DNA of 33,534 bases, from contig NZRL01000013.1 in NCBI GenBank assembly GCA_002696205.1, positions 1 through 33,534 on the forward strand, given 5' to 3'. A program made the position numbers and the translations under genes. Shown one piece after another: positions 1-8,054 of this stretch (within the stretch, counting starts at the first letter, position 1; the number at the start of each line of letters is the position of its first letter). The notes under the pieces are model-generated. The model was not told the DNA's origin, made no database searches, and worked only from the letters and a program-made list of their open reading frames with translations. This stretch comes from Rhodospirillaceae bacterium. Lineage in GTDB: Bacteria > Pseudomonadota > Alphaproteobacteria > Rhodospirillales > Casp-alpha2.

Positions 1-1679
1 CCCCGCCCGCCCGTCAGCGGGCCGCCGTTTCCAGCGCCGACGACAAGGCCGACAAGAAAGGCATCATCGCCCGCGCGCGCGACCGCAAGGCGGCCAAATC
101 CAAAAAGGCGCTGATCCAGCCGCCCGCCGCAAAACCCAAGGAATCCAAGCGCGCCAACCGCCAGCGGTCGTTCGACCTGGGCGGCGACGGCAGCTACACC
201 GGCCCGACACTCGACCTGTTGGGCGGCCCGGACGTGATCCAGGGCCCGGCCCACGATCCCGACAAACTGGCTCAGAATGCCCAGTACCTTGCCTCGGTTC
301 TTGACGATTTCGGCGTCAAGGGCGAGATCGTCAAGGTCCGTCCGGGCCCGGTCGTGACGCTTTACGAACTGGAACCCGCCCCCGGCACCAAGACATCGCG
401 CGTGGTGGGTCTCTCCGACGATATCGCGCGCTCCATGTCGGCCATCAGCGTGCGCATCGCGGTCGTCCCGGGGCGCAGCGTGATCGGCATCGAACTGCCC
501 AATTCGGACCGCGAATCCGTCTATCTGCGCGAATTGCTGGCCTCGCAGACCTTTGAGAAGACCAAGGCCAAACTGCCCCTGACCCTGGGCAAGGACATCG
601 GCGGCGGGCCGGTGATCGCCGATTTGGCGACCATGCCGCACCTGCTGATCGCGGGCACGACCGGTTCGGGCAAATCGGTCGGGATGAACGCCATGGTTCT
701 GTCGCTTCTGTACCGTTTGTCGCCAGAGCAATGCCGCTTCATCATGATCGATCCCAAGATGTTGGAGCTGTCGGTCTATGAAGGCATCCCGCATCTGTTG
801 ACGCCAGTCGTTACGGATCCGAAAAAAGCGGTCGTCGCGTTGAAGTGGACCGTCCGCGAGATGGAAGAACGCTACCGCGCCATGTCGCAACTGGGCGTGC
901 GCAACGTCGAGGGCTACAACCAGCGCATCGCCGAAGCCAAGAAAAAGGGCGAGGTTCTGTCGCGCCGGGTCCAGACCGGCTTCGACGCCGAAGGCCGGCC
1001 CGTGTTCGAGGATCAGCCCCTGGGGACCGAACCGTTGCCCTTCATCGTCGTCGTGGTCGACGAAATGGCCGACCTGATGCTGGTCGCCGGCAAGGAGGTC
1101 GAAGCATCGATCCAGCGCCTGGCCCAGATGGCCCGCGCCGCCGGCATCCATATCATGATGGCGACGCAGCGCCCGTCGGTCGACGTCATCACCGGCACGA
1201 TCAAGGCCAACTTCCCGACGCGTATTTCGTTCCAGGTCACGTCGAAGATCGACAGCCGCACGATCCTGGGCGAACAGGGGGCGGAACAGCTGCTCGGCCG
1301 GGGCGACATGCTCTATATGGCGGGCGGCGGGCGGATCACCCGCGTCCACGGGCCCTTCGTTTCCGACGAGGAAGTCGAACAGGTCGTCAATCACCTGAAA
1401 TCCCAGGGCACGCCGGAATATATCGAAGACGTGACCCGCGACGACGAAGCCGCCGATACGGGGGCGGCAGGCGGCGGCAACGAGTCCGGCGACGCGCTCT
1501 ATGACGAAGCCGTCGCCCTGGTCGCCCGCGAAGGCAAGGCGTCCACCAGCTTCGTTCAGCGCCACCTGCAGATCGGCTACAATCGGGCGGCGCGCCTGAT
1601 CGAACGCATGGAACAGCAGGGCGTCGTCAGCCCCGCCGACCGCGTCGGCCGCCGCGAGGTTCTGGTCGGCAACCACTGA
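1..1679 (+). CDS. ftsK: DNA translocase FtsK, 3' part (5' end outside window)
   Basis: The reading frame is open from base 3, so the gene is cut by the window edge; about 558 C-terminal residues remain. The first ~70 residues are a Lys/Arg/Ala/Pro-rich linker, typical of the region between the FtsK membrane domain and its motor. The alpha/beta RecA-like motor follows, with Walker A GTTGSGKS encoded at 654-677 and a Walker B stretch [10 protein letters not shown] near 1045-1075. The ~65 C-terminal residues form the winged-helix gamma domain (LYDEAVALV to the end), which in this family reads KOPS motifs and contacts XerCD. FtsK pumps DNA at the division septum and couples chromosome dimer resolution to division. 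An internal TTG at 219 is not the true start. lolA follows 73 bp downstream, the usual alphaproteobacterial order. Identification is very secure. Confidence 0.97.
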   Translation, partial: PPARQRAAVSSADDKADKKGIIARARDRKAAKSKKALIQPPAAKPKESKRANRQRSFDLGGDGSYTGPTLDLLGGPDVIQGPAHDPDKLAQNAQYLASVLDDFGVKGEIVKVRPGPVVTLYELEPAPGTKTSRVVGLSDDIARSMSAISVRIAVVPGRSVIGIELPNSDRESVYLRELLASQTFEKTKAKLPLTLGKDIGGGPVIADLATMPHLLIAGTTGSGKSVGMNAMVLSLLYRLSPEQCRFIMIDPKMLELSVYEGIPHLLTPVVTDPKKAVVALKWTVREMEERYRAMSQLGVRNVEGYNQRIAEAKKKGEVLSRRVQTGFDAEGRPVFEDQPLGTEPLPFIVVVVDEMADLMLVAGKEVEASIQRLAQMARAAGIHIMMATQRPSVDVITGTIKANFPTRISFQVTSKIDSRTILGEQGAEQLLGRGDMLYMAGGGRITRVHGPFVSDEEVEQVVNHLKSQGTPEYIEDVTRDDEAADTGAAGGGNESGDALYDEAVALVAREGKASTSFVQRHLQIGYNRAARLIERMEQQGVVSPADRVGRREVLVGNH

Positions 1680-1752
1680 TCTTTCCGAAACAGGCGGACC
1701 ACCGGCCATCGCGCACCTTTACCGGCGCCCGCGACCGGCTTACATAACAACG

Positions 1753-2421
1753 ATGATCAAAGCCCTACCCCGCCGCACCGCCGTTGCCGGTCTTGGAATC
1801 CTGATGCTGGCGGGACTGCTGCCCCTCAGCATCGCCCAGGCCCAAAGCGCACCCAAGGAAGTCGCCCTGACAGCAAAACAGGAAGCGATCGTCAAACGGG
1901 TCGAACGCTACCTCAACAGCATCACGACGCTGCAATCCACCTTCTTTCAACAATCGTCGACCAATGAATTCGCCGAAGGCGAGATCTTCCTGTCGCGGCC
2001 GGGCAAGATGCGCATCGAATACAAGGCGCCGAACCCGATCCTGATCGTCGCGCGGGGCAAGTACCTGAGCTACATCGACACGGAATTGCAGAACGTCACC
2101 TATATCCCGGTCGAAGACACCCCGGCGGCGTTCCTACTGAGTGGCCGGATCGCCTTCAACCGCGAGAAAGTCGCGTTTCACGAGGTGACCCAGGAAGACG
2201 GCGCGATCTTCCTGACCGTCGCCGAACGGGACGATCCCTTTTCCGGACGCCTGACCCTGATCTTCCGCGCCGATCCCATGTCGCTTCGAAAATGGAGCGT
2301 CGTCGACGCCCAAGGCACGATCACCGATATCGTCCTGACCGATCCGTTTTACGGCGGTACGATCGATCCCAAATTGTTCGAATTCAAGGATTACGGCGAA
2401 CGGGAACGGTCCGGCGATTGA
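1753..2421 (+). CDS. lolA: Outer-membrane lipoprotein carrier protein LolA
   Basis: A 222-residue protein with a clear Sec signal peptide: basic MIKALPRR, a hydrophobic core to about residue 28, and an AQA cleavage motif. The mature part has the LolA fold signature: an N-terminal helix ending in TLQSTFFQ, then EGEIFLSRPGKMRIEY and DTELQNVTYIPVEDTPAAF, and a C-terminal IVLTDPFYGGTIDP strand. LolA is the periplasmic chaperone that takes lipoproteins from LolCDE and hands them to the outer membrane; in alphaproteobacteria it usually lies right after ftsK, as here. The ATG at 1753 lacks a strong Shine-Dalgarno, but it is the start that gives a complete signal peptide. Transcription probably ends at the hairpin at 2657-2695. 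Confidence 0.93.
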   Translation: MIKALPRRTAVAGLGILMLAGLLPLSIAQAQSAPKEVALTAKQEAIVKRVERYLNSITTLQSTFFQQSSTNEFAEGEIFLSRPGKMRIEYKAPNPILIVARGKYLSYIDTELQNVTYIPVEDTPAAFLLSGRIAFNREKVAFHEVTQEDGAIFLTVAERDDPFSGRLTLIFRADPMSLRKWSVVDAQGTITDIVLTDPFYGGTIDPKLFEFKDYGERERSGD

Positions 2422-2857
2422 CGCCGCGCGCGGCGCCTGATTTTCCGGCCTCGACACCCTCTCCTTCCAATCCGAACCGAGATACAGAACGGGGCTTCCG
2501 GCAAGCCATGCGCCAGACGCATGGCAGGTGGCAGAAAATCGCCCTGGTCCAAAGCGCGAAACGGGACGATATACGAATCACACAGCGCGGCCAACGATGC
2601 CGCGCCTTCGGGCGGCGCGCCCCCCTCGCCGTCCCGAAAGCTCCCTAGATGGAGTCGAAGCGCCCGGCCCTCCCCCCGCCGGGCGCTTCTTTTATGCGCC
2701 GCCGGGTTCGGGCCGGGTTTCAGTTTGCGCAAATCACCTGCGGGATTTGCGGCCCTCCCCCCGCCGGTCACTTCTTTTTTGGCCGCGCGGCGACGCCGTT
2801 TTTTTACTTGGCCTTTCCCTGCTTGTTCTCGGTCGTGAACGAGATTAACAGACTCCT
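2422..2857. other. 436-bp structured noncoding gap between lolA and xthA
   Basis: No convincing reading frame is seen here. The gap holds several perfect inverted repeats: GCCATGCG/CGCATGGC (2505-2525), the terminator at 2657-2695, and GCAAATC/GATTTGC (2729-2750). A ~28-nt stretch that forms the loop and 3' arm of the terminator (2666-2693) recurs nearly unchanged at 2751-2778. A short T-run preceded by CGGC-GAC-GCCG lies at 2788-2805. A small RNA ending at one of the T-runs is possible, but no known RNA family was recognised. Confidence 0.5.
2657..2695 (+). terminator. Rho-independent terminator after lolA (or after a small RNA)
   Basis: Perfect 12-bp arms GAAGCGCCCGGC (2657-2668) and GCCGGGCGCTTC (2678-2689) enclose a 9-nt C-rich loop and are followed by TTTTAT. 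It lies 236 bp past lolA, so it ends either the lolA message with a long 3' UTR or a separate short transcript. Confidence 0.8.
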
Positions 2858-3673
2858 ATGCCGCTCACCGTCGCCACCTGGAACGTCAATTCCGTACGCA
2901 AGCGCCTGGATCAGGTCGCGCGCTTCGCGCGTGAAACGGCGATCGACGTGCTCTGCCTTCAGGAAACCAAGGTGATCAACGACCTGTTTCCCGTCGACGC
3001 CCTGACGGAGGCCGGCTTTCCCTACCAGGCGATCGCCGGGATGAAGGGCTACAACGGCGTCGCCATTCTATCCCGGCGGCCGTTGACCGAGGTCCGGGTC
3101 GAACCCTGGTGCGGACGCGACGATTGCCGCCACATCCATGCCCAGGTCGAAACCGGGACCGGTCCCGTCGAGGTCCACAGCCTTTACGTGCCCGCCGGCG
3201 GCGACGACCCGGACGCCGAGGCCAATCCAAAATTCGCCCATAAGCTTGCCTTTCTCGACGAACTCGCCCCCTTTCTGGCAGGACGGGCGGCGAGCGATAT
3301 CCCCGTGGTTCTGACCGGCGACCTGAATATCGCGCCCCTGGAAACGGACGTCTGGTCCCATGAACGCCTTAAACGGGTCATCACCCATACCCCCGTGGAA
3401 CGGGACCGGTTGAAGGCGATGATGGCCGGCGAAGGCGCCGGTTGGACCGATGCGCTGCGCCGGTTCGTGCCGCCCGACGAGAAGGTTTTCACCTGGTGGA
3501 GCTACCGTGCCGCCGATTGGCGGGCCGCCGATAAGGGACGGCGGTTGGACCATATCTGGGTGAACGGCGCGCTTGCCCCCATGCTGAGCTTCGCCGCCGT
3601 TCACGACGAGGTCCGCGATTGGACCGAACCGTCGGACCATGCCCCCGTGCGGGCCGTGTTCGAGGTGCCGTGA
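2858..3673 (+). CDS. xthA: Exodeoxyribonuclease III (AP endonuclease)
   Basis: The 271-residue length and the motif set are those of the ExoIII/APE1 endonuclease-exonuclease-phosphatase family. Visible catalytic or metal-binding motifs are TWNVNSVRKR at the N-terminus, LQETK (Glu36), YNGVAILSR, GDLNIAPLETDVW (the Asp/Asn pair), RRLDHIWV and the C-terminal SDHAPV (Asp260, His261). The enzyme cuts DNA at abasic sites in base-excision repair and has 3'-5' exonuclease activity; it is cytoplasmic. The lolA-xthA order is common in alphaproteobacteria. The start ATG at 2858 places the conserved TVATWNVNS at residues 4-12, although the ribosome-binding site is weak. The stop is followed by a ~120-nt gap before the histidine kinase. 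Confidence 0.95.
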   Translation: MPLTVATWNVNSVRKRLDQVARFARETAIDVLCLQETKVINDLFPVDALTEAGFPYQAIAGMKGYNGVAILSRRPLTEVRVEPWCGRDDCRHIHAQVETGTGPVEVHSLYVPAGGDDPDAEANPKFAHKLAFLDELAPFLAGRAASDIPVVLTGDLNIAPLETDVWSHERLKRVITHTPVERDRLKAMMAGEGAGWTDALRRFVPPDEKVFTWWSYRAADWRAADKGRRLDHIWVNGALAPMLSFAAVHDEVRDWTEPSDHAPVRAVFEVP

Positions 3674-3794
3674 CCGCAATTCGGTCGAAACGAAATCCTG
3701 GACAGGGCCGCGGCGGCAGCTTTTAATTTCGAAGAGCCTTTGGACCGAGTTCGCAACCTATGCGGTGCGAAGAACGAAGACCGGCCGGTCGACC

Positions 3795-4814
3795 GTGACG
3801 CCGCTCGCCACGGCCAGACTTCGGAGAAACAAACTGCTCACGCCCGCCCGGATCGCGGTGATTTACGTCACCTTCGGCAGCCTATGGATCCTGTTTTCGG
3901 ATACCGCTCTGCATGCGCTGGTTGCGGATGCGGAATTGGAAGCGCAGCTGCAGACGGTCAAGGGCTGGTTCTTCGTCCTGGTGACCGGCGCCCTTGTCTT
4001 TCTCCTCGCGCGGGCGATGCATCGCACTTACGAGGCCGAGAACCGCGAACGCATGCGCGCCGAGGCGGACCTGACCGAAGCGTTGGAGAACGCCGAGCGG
4101 GCGAACCGGGCAAAATCCCAATTCCTCGCCACCATGAGCCATGAGTTCCGAACCCCGCTGAACGCGATCCTGGGATTCAGCGAGATCCTCCGCGCGGAAA
4201 TTTTCGGCCCCCTGGGCATCAAGAGCTACAAGGAATACGCGGGCGATATCTACCGCAGCGGCTCGCTGATGTTGGCCCTGGTCAACGACATCCTGGACAT
4301 CTCGGAAATCGAAGCGGGTAAGCGCCAGATCACCAAGGAGACCGTGAAGCTGCCCGAATTGCTCGAAGCCTGCCTGAAGGATTTCAAGCACGCGGCGGAA
4401 CATGCCGGGATCACACTCGCCCTCGACCGCGACACCTTGGCGCCGACGATCTATGGGGACCGGGTCTCGATCATCCAGGTCGTGTCGAACCTTCTGGGGA
4501 ATGCCATCAAATACAACCGCCCGGGCGGACGTGTCGATCTTGCCGCACCGGCCCTGCCGGACGGCAGCGTCCGGATCGCCGTCACCGACACCGGCATCGG
4601 CATTCCACCCGATAAACTGCCGACCATCGCGGAGCCCTTCGCCCAGGTCATCGCCGACCCGCACGTAACCAGCAACGGCAAGGGCCTGGGCCTGGCGATC
4701 GTCAACAGCCTGGCCGCCGCCCACGGCGGTCAACTCGCCATCGAAAGCATCCTGGGCGAGGGCACCGCCGTCAGCGTCTCCTTTCCACCGCCGGACGGTC
4801 CGGCCGAAAACTAA
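3795..4814 (+). CDS. Membrane sensor histidine kinase
   Basis: About 339 residues from the GTG at 3795. An ATG at 3639 is in frame but lies inside xthA and adds a Cys/Arg-rich, unlikely N-terminus. Two transmembrane helices (around AVIYVTFGSLWILF and FFVLVTGALVFLLA) flank a short periplasmic loop of ~25 residues. A coiled linker follows, then HisKA with H-box TMSHEFRTPLNAILGF (phospho-acceptor His encoded at 4140-4142). HATPase_c shows N-box NLLGNAIKYN, G1 DTGIGIP and G2 GKGLGLAI. The small external loop suggests sensing within the membrane, or no sensing of soluble ligands. It lies near the PAS_5 protein and an OmpR-type regulator on the opposite strand; pairing with that regulator is inference. 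No specific ortholog was recognised. Confidence 0.85.
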   Translation: MTPLATARLRRNKLLTPARIAVIYVTFGSLWILFSDTALHALVADAELEAQLQTVKGWFFVLVTGALVFLLARAMHRTYEAENRERMRAEADLTEALENAERANRAKSQFLATMSHEFRTPLNAILGFSEILRAEIFGPLGIKSYKEYAGDIYRSGSLMLALVNDILDISEIEAGKRQITKETVKLPELLEACLKDFKHAAEHAGITLALDRDTLAPTIYGDRVSIIQVVSNLLGNAIKYNRPGGRVDLAAPALPDGSVRIAVTDTGIGIPPDKLPTIAEPFAQVIADPHVTSNGKGLGLAIVNSLAAAHGGQLAIESILGEGTAVSVSFPPPDGPAEN

Positions 4815-4885
4815 CGCTTGGTCGCGCCCCCGTTCTTTGAAATGATCGGGGGTGGTGGGGCCCGCCCTTTGGCAAAGGCGAGACG

Positions 4886-5395
4886 ATGGCCCAAGACTTC
4901 ACCAGCCGTGAAGTGCGCATAGACGACGTGATGGAAACGGGCTGCGGCCTGGTGCATCGCTATTGGGCGAAATGCCGGGGCGATGCCTTCGCGCCCGCCT
5001 GGGGCGATTTCCGCCTGATCGAATTGCCGCCCGCCGTCATTCCCTTTGTCCGCGTCGCCGATGTGATCGACGGCGGCCGGGATTTTCGCTACCGCTTCTG
5101 GGGAACCGGATTAGGCGCCGTGCGCGCGCTCGACCGGACCGGCGTGCGGTTATCGGAAATCCAAAGCCCACGCACACCGACGGCCCTGGCCGAATACCGG
5201 CGGATCGTCGAAACGAAAATCGGCTTCGCCGTCGTCTATGACGCCCATAGCGGCGAAGGCCGCCCCAGCCTGCACGCGCCCTGCATTCGCCTGCCGTTGT
5301 CGTCGGACGGCGCGACCGTGGACAAGATCGTCTGTTATACGGATTTCGACACCGACGCCGAGGAATGGCGGTGGTTCTTCGAACGACGCGCCTGA
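4886..5395 (+). CDS. PAS_5-domain protein of unknown function
   Basis: A 169-residue soluble protein whose central part (FRLIELPPAVIPFV, DFRYRFWGTGL, TALAEYRRIVETK, then LHAPCIRLPLSSDG) matches my memory of the PAS_5 family, common in Rhodospirillales. These are single-domain PAS-like folds with no output domain, and no ligand can be named from sequence. There is no signal peptide or membrane segment. The start ATG at 4886 has AAAGG 7 nt upstream. That purine run is part of a small hairpin (CGCC-TTT/AAA-GGCG, about 4864-4881), so translation could depend on structure. Lying between a histidine kinase and a response regulator suggests a signalling role, which is inference. Confidence 0.7.
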   Translation: MAQDFTSREVRIDDVMETGCGLVHRYWAKCRGDAFAPAWGDFRLIELPPAVIPFVRVADVIDGGRDFRYRFWGTGLGAVRALDRTGVRLSEIQSPRTPTALAEYRRIVETKIGFAVVYDAHSGEGRPSLHAPCIRLPLSSDGATVDKIVCYTDFDTDAEEWRWFFERRA

Positions 5396-5419
5396 GACCG
5401 CACGGACCTTTCGATCCGG

Positions 5420-6109
5420 CTACGGAACGAGACGATAGCCGCCGGGCTCGGTGACCAACAGCCGGGCGTTCGAGGGATCGGCCTCGATCTTCTGGCGCAG
5501 GCGATAGACGTGGGTTTCCAGGGTATGGGTGGTGACTCCCGCGTTGTAGCCCCAGACCTCGCCCAACAGAATGTCGCGGCCGACGACCTTGTCACCCGCC
5601 CGGTAGAGGTATTTGAGGATCGCCGTTTCCTTGTCGGTCAGGCGGACCTTTTTCTCCGTCGCCGTCTCGACCAGCATTTTGTTCGCCGGCTGGAACGAAT
5701 AGGGACCGATGGCGAAGACCGCGTCGTCGGACCGCTCGTGCTGACGGATATGGGCCCGCAGGCGGGCCAGCAATACGCCCAGACGGAACGGCTTGGTCAC
5801 GTAATCGTTGGCCCCGGCATCCAGGCCCAAAATCGTATCGGCATCCGTGTCGGCGCCGGTCAGCATGATGATCGGCGAGGTCACGCCGCCGCGCCGCATC
5901 AGACGGCAGACCTCGCGCCCATCCATGTCCGGCAGGCCGACGTCCAGGATGATCACGTCGAAACGGTCTTCCTTCGCCGTTTGCAGGGCTTCGGCACCGC
6001 TGGTGCAGGTCACGCTGGTGAATTCCTCGTGCAGCTGCAGTTGTTCGCAAAGCGTTTCGAGGAAGTCCGCATCGTCGTCGACGATCAGAATTTGTTTGCC
6101 GTTGGTCAT
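5420..6109 (-). CDS. OmpR/PhoB-family response regulator
   Basis: 229 residues. The receiver domain (1-~120) shows the acidic DDD cluster (11-13), phospho-acceptor Asp56 in IILDVGLPDMDG, Thr84 in MLTGAD and Lys106 in DYVTKPF. The C-terminal winged helix contains VRLTDKETAILKYLYRAG, ILLGEVWGY and the recognition segment TLETHVYRLRQKIE. The chosen ATG at 6109 begins MTNGKQILIVDDD; upstream in-frame extension is unlike a receiver domain. The minus-strand upstream region has AGGGGGA ~12 nt before the ATG. Essential envelope regulators of the CenR type sit in this neighbourhood in other alphaproteobacteria, and orthology is possible but not shown here. It faces away from ribA across a 202-bp divergent gap. 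Confidence 0.88.
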   Translation of the reverse strand: MTNGKQILIVDDDADFLETLCEQLQLHEEFTSVTCTSGAEALQTAKEDRFDVIILDVGLPDMDGREVCRLMRRGGVTSPIIMLTGADTDADTILGLDAGANDYVTKPFRLGVLLARLRAHIRQHERSDDAVFAIGPYSFQPANKMLVETATEKKVRLTDKETAILKYLYRAGDKVVGRDILLGEVWGYNAGVTTHTLETHVYRLRQKIEADPSNARLLVTEPGGYRLVP

Positions 6110-6311
6110 GCTCTGTCGCGTTCCCCCTGGAAGCCCGATAAACCAAATATGCCTGGGCGGGTTCGATGGTGGCGATTTTCCGCCTTTCTGCCATGCGGTC
6201 AATGACAAGGAAGGGAAAATTCCCCATATTAGGCAAGATTATTGCCCGACGGATTGCCCGCCAACCAGGGCGGAATTATGGCAAACCTTCCCCGGGCCCC
6301 GGAAAAGGCCG

Positions 6312-7592
6312 ATGACCGACACGACCCGAAACGCCCCCGGCGATCCCAAACATGGCGACGACGCGCCCGAAAGCCGTGATGCGGCGCGCGACCGGCGCCT
6401 GGACCTGAGCCGCCGCGACGCCCCGGCGACGCGCGAGCCGCGCGCCCAAAAAGCCGTCGACCGCGCGGCCGGTGAACTACGCCGCGGCCGCCCCGTCGTT
6501 ACCGGCGACGGCAGCGGCCGGGGCCTGGTCCTGCTGGGCGCGGAACAATTCGACGCCCGCCGCCTGGCCGACTTTCGCGCCCTATGCGGCACCGACCCGG
6601 ACCTTGCCGTGACCGCGCGGCGCGCCGCCGTCTTGGGCCTGCCGGCACCCGCCAGCAACGTGATGATCCTCAGCCGCGCGGACGGCTTGGATCCGGATCT
6701 GGTGATGCGGCTTGCCGACCCGCTGGTCGATGCCTTGGCCGATCCCGCCGCCGATCCGAAAGCCGAACCCGCCGCCAAGACGAACGGCGATCTGGCCGAT
6801 CTCGACCACCGCCCGGCCCAGGCCTTCGACGCCTGGTCGGCGGCCGTCGCACTGACCAAGGTCGCCCGGCTGCTGCCCGCGGCGGTCACCGCCGCCGTGC
6901 CCTACGACGGCGATCTGGAAAACTGGGCGAAACGTCACGACCTGATGTTCGTCGACGCCGGCGACGTGTTCCGCCAGCGCCTGGACGAGGCCCGGACCCT
7001 GACGGAAGTCGGCGCCGCGCGCATTCCCCTGGCCGTCGCCCAGCAAGACGGCGTCGAAGCCAAGGTTCATGCCTTCCGCCCCGCCGACGGCGCGCTGGAA
7101 CACCTCGCGATCGTCATCGGCGATCCGCAACCGGGCGAACCGGTTCTGATCCGCGTCCATTCCGAATGCTTCACCGGCGATCTGCTGGGCAGCCTTCGCT
7201 GTGATTGCGGCGATCAGCTGAAAGGCGCCATCGCGGAAATCTCCGCCGCCGGAAGCGGCATTCTCCTCTACCTCGCGCAGGAAGGCCGGGGCATCGGCCT
7301 GGTCAACAAACTGCGGGCCTATGAGCTTCAGGATCGCGGCTTCGATACCATCGACGCCAACGAACAGCTGGGGTTCGACGCGGACGAACGGATCTATCTG
7401 CCGGCGGCGCAGATGTTGCGGCTGCTGGGATATTCCGACGTGCGCCTGCTGACCAACAACCCGGAAAAGGTCACCGCGCTGGAACGCTGCGGCATCACCG
7501 TCGCCGAACGGGTGCCGCACGCCTTCCCGTCGAACGAACACAACGAAAGCTACCTGCGCACCAAGGCCAGCCGCGCCGGGCATCTTTTTTAG
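6312..7592 (+). CDS. ribA: GTP cyclohydrolase II with degenerate N-terminal domain
   Basis: 426 residues from the ATG at 6312. Residues ~220-426 are a complete GTP cyclohydrolase II, which opens GTP in the first step of riboflavin synthesis. It shows RVHSECFTGDLLGSLRCDCG with zinc ligands Cys286, Cys297 and Cys299, then the catalytic EGRGIGLVNKLRAY segment and LLTNNPEKV. The first ~60 residues are polar and Arg/Asp-rich. Residues ~60-200 resemble a decayed DHBP-synthase-like module (RGRPVVTGDGSGRGLVLLGAE, VTARRAAVLGLPA) without the acidic active-site motif of functional RibB, so a bifunctional enzyme is unlikely. Long forms like this are known in alphaproteobacteria. No FMN riboswitch is visible upstream. 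The gene is followed by the repeat-bearing noncoding region. Confidence 0.92.
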   Translation: MTDTTRNAPGDPKHGDDAPESRDAARDRRLDLSRRDAPATREPRAQKAVDRAAGELRRGRPVVTGDGSGRGLVLLGAEQFDARRLADFRALCGTDPDLAVTARRAAVLGLPAPASNVMILSRADGLDPDLVMRLADPLVDALADPAADPKAEPAAKTNGDLADLDHRPAQAFDAWSAAVALTKVARLLPAAVTAAVPYDGDLENWAKRHDLMFVDAGDVFRQRLDEARTLTEVGAARIPLAVAQQDGVEAKVHAFRPADGALEHLAIVIGDPQPGEPVLIRVHSECFTGDLLGSLRCDCGDQLKGAIAEISAAGSGILLYLAQEGRGIGLVNKLRAYELQDRGFDTIDANEQLGFDADERIYLPAAQMLRLLGYSDVRLLTNNPEKVTALERCGITVAERVPHAFPSNEHNESYLRTKASRAGHLF

Positions 7593-7595
7593 TTT

Positions 7596-7676
7596 CCCCG
7601 CTCCGCCGGGCCCAAGGGGGGCCCGTGCTCGCATGGGAGCCGCTCAAGGCTGCCCGCCCTCCTTTCCGTCCATTGG
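7596..7676. repeat. Intergenic direct repeat, copy A (about 81 bp)
   Basis: Begins CCCCGCTCCGCCGGGCCC and ends CCATTGG. Inside is the inverted pair CGGGCCC/GGGCCCG around an A/G loop, then CCCGTGCTCGCA and GCTCAAGGCTGC. It matches copy C at 7748-7827 over its whole length by eye, with scattered substitutions and a 1-nt length difference in the G-run. Confidence 0.75.
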
Positions 7677-7700
7677 AGGACATCGCCGATACCCTCGGGC

Positions 7701-7730
7701 GAGCCCGTGCTCGGATGGGAACGGCTCAAG
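7701..7730. repeat. Intergenic direct repeat, partial copy B
   Basis: Only the core is present: GAGCCCGTGCTCGGATGGGA then ACGGCTCAAG, matching the centre of copies A and C. The palindromic 5' part and the 3' CCATTGG end are missing. Confidence 0.6.
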
Positions 7731-7747
7731 AACTTGTATTCCGATCT

Positions 7748-7827
7748 CCCCGCTCCGCCGGGCCCAAGGGGGCCCGTGCTCGCAAGGGAACGGCTCAGGG
7801 CTGCACGCCCCTTTCACCAACCATTGG
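7748..7827. repeat. Intergenic direct repeat, copy C (about 80 bp)
   Basis: Full-length match to copy A, from CCCCGCTCCGCCGGGCCC to CCATTGG, retaining the GGGCCC inverted pair. Differences include GCAAGGGAAC versus GCATGGGAGC and CTGCACGCCC versus CTGCCCGCCC. Confidence 0.75.
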
Positions 7828-8054
7828 CCGCCCTTCGCCGACACCTAGCACCGCCATCCGTTAACCATTGAACCCAAGCCGGACCGGAGTCCGGCACGCC
7901 CGGCAGGAATTGCCGCGCGCGGCAGGTTCTGCCCAGGATCGGCACAGCGTTTTTCAATCGAATCAATGCGTTAACCTTGGCCCGAGTCTTGCGACATCCG
8001 TTCCATAAAATTAACGCCCGAAAACAGGGCGCGAGTAGAACGGGAAAAATCGAG

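Larger units (their letters stand above)
7593..8054. other. 462-bp noncoding region with imperfect direct repeats
   Basis: No plausible gene. The first ~235 bp hold two ~80-bp direct repeats and a partial third copy (separate entries). The remainder (7828-8054) is unique, with several TTAACC/GTTAAC words (7861, 7971, 8011) but no pair at the TTAA-N7-TTAA spacing of CtrA sites. It is the upstream region of the WAxxQxAYY repeat gene. Confidence 0.6.

Noticed and set aside
2422-2857. tRNA, 6S or SRP RNA in the lolA-xthA gap
   Set aside because: No cloverleaf, no conserved SRP loop and no 6S-like long duplex could be recognised by eye.
5808-6311. In-frame extension of ribA upstream over the response regulator
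   Set aside because: Runs antisense through the receiver-domain gene and its promoter gap; ATG 6312 begins a plausible protein.
6110-6311. FMN riboswitch upstream of ribA
   Set aside because: The conserved RFN element could not be recognised; only short inverted repeats (such as GGCAA/TTGCC at 6232-6246) are present.
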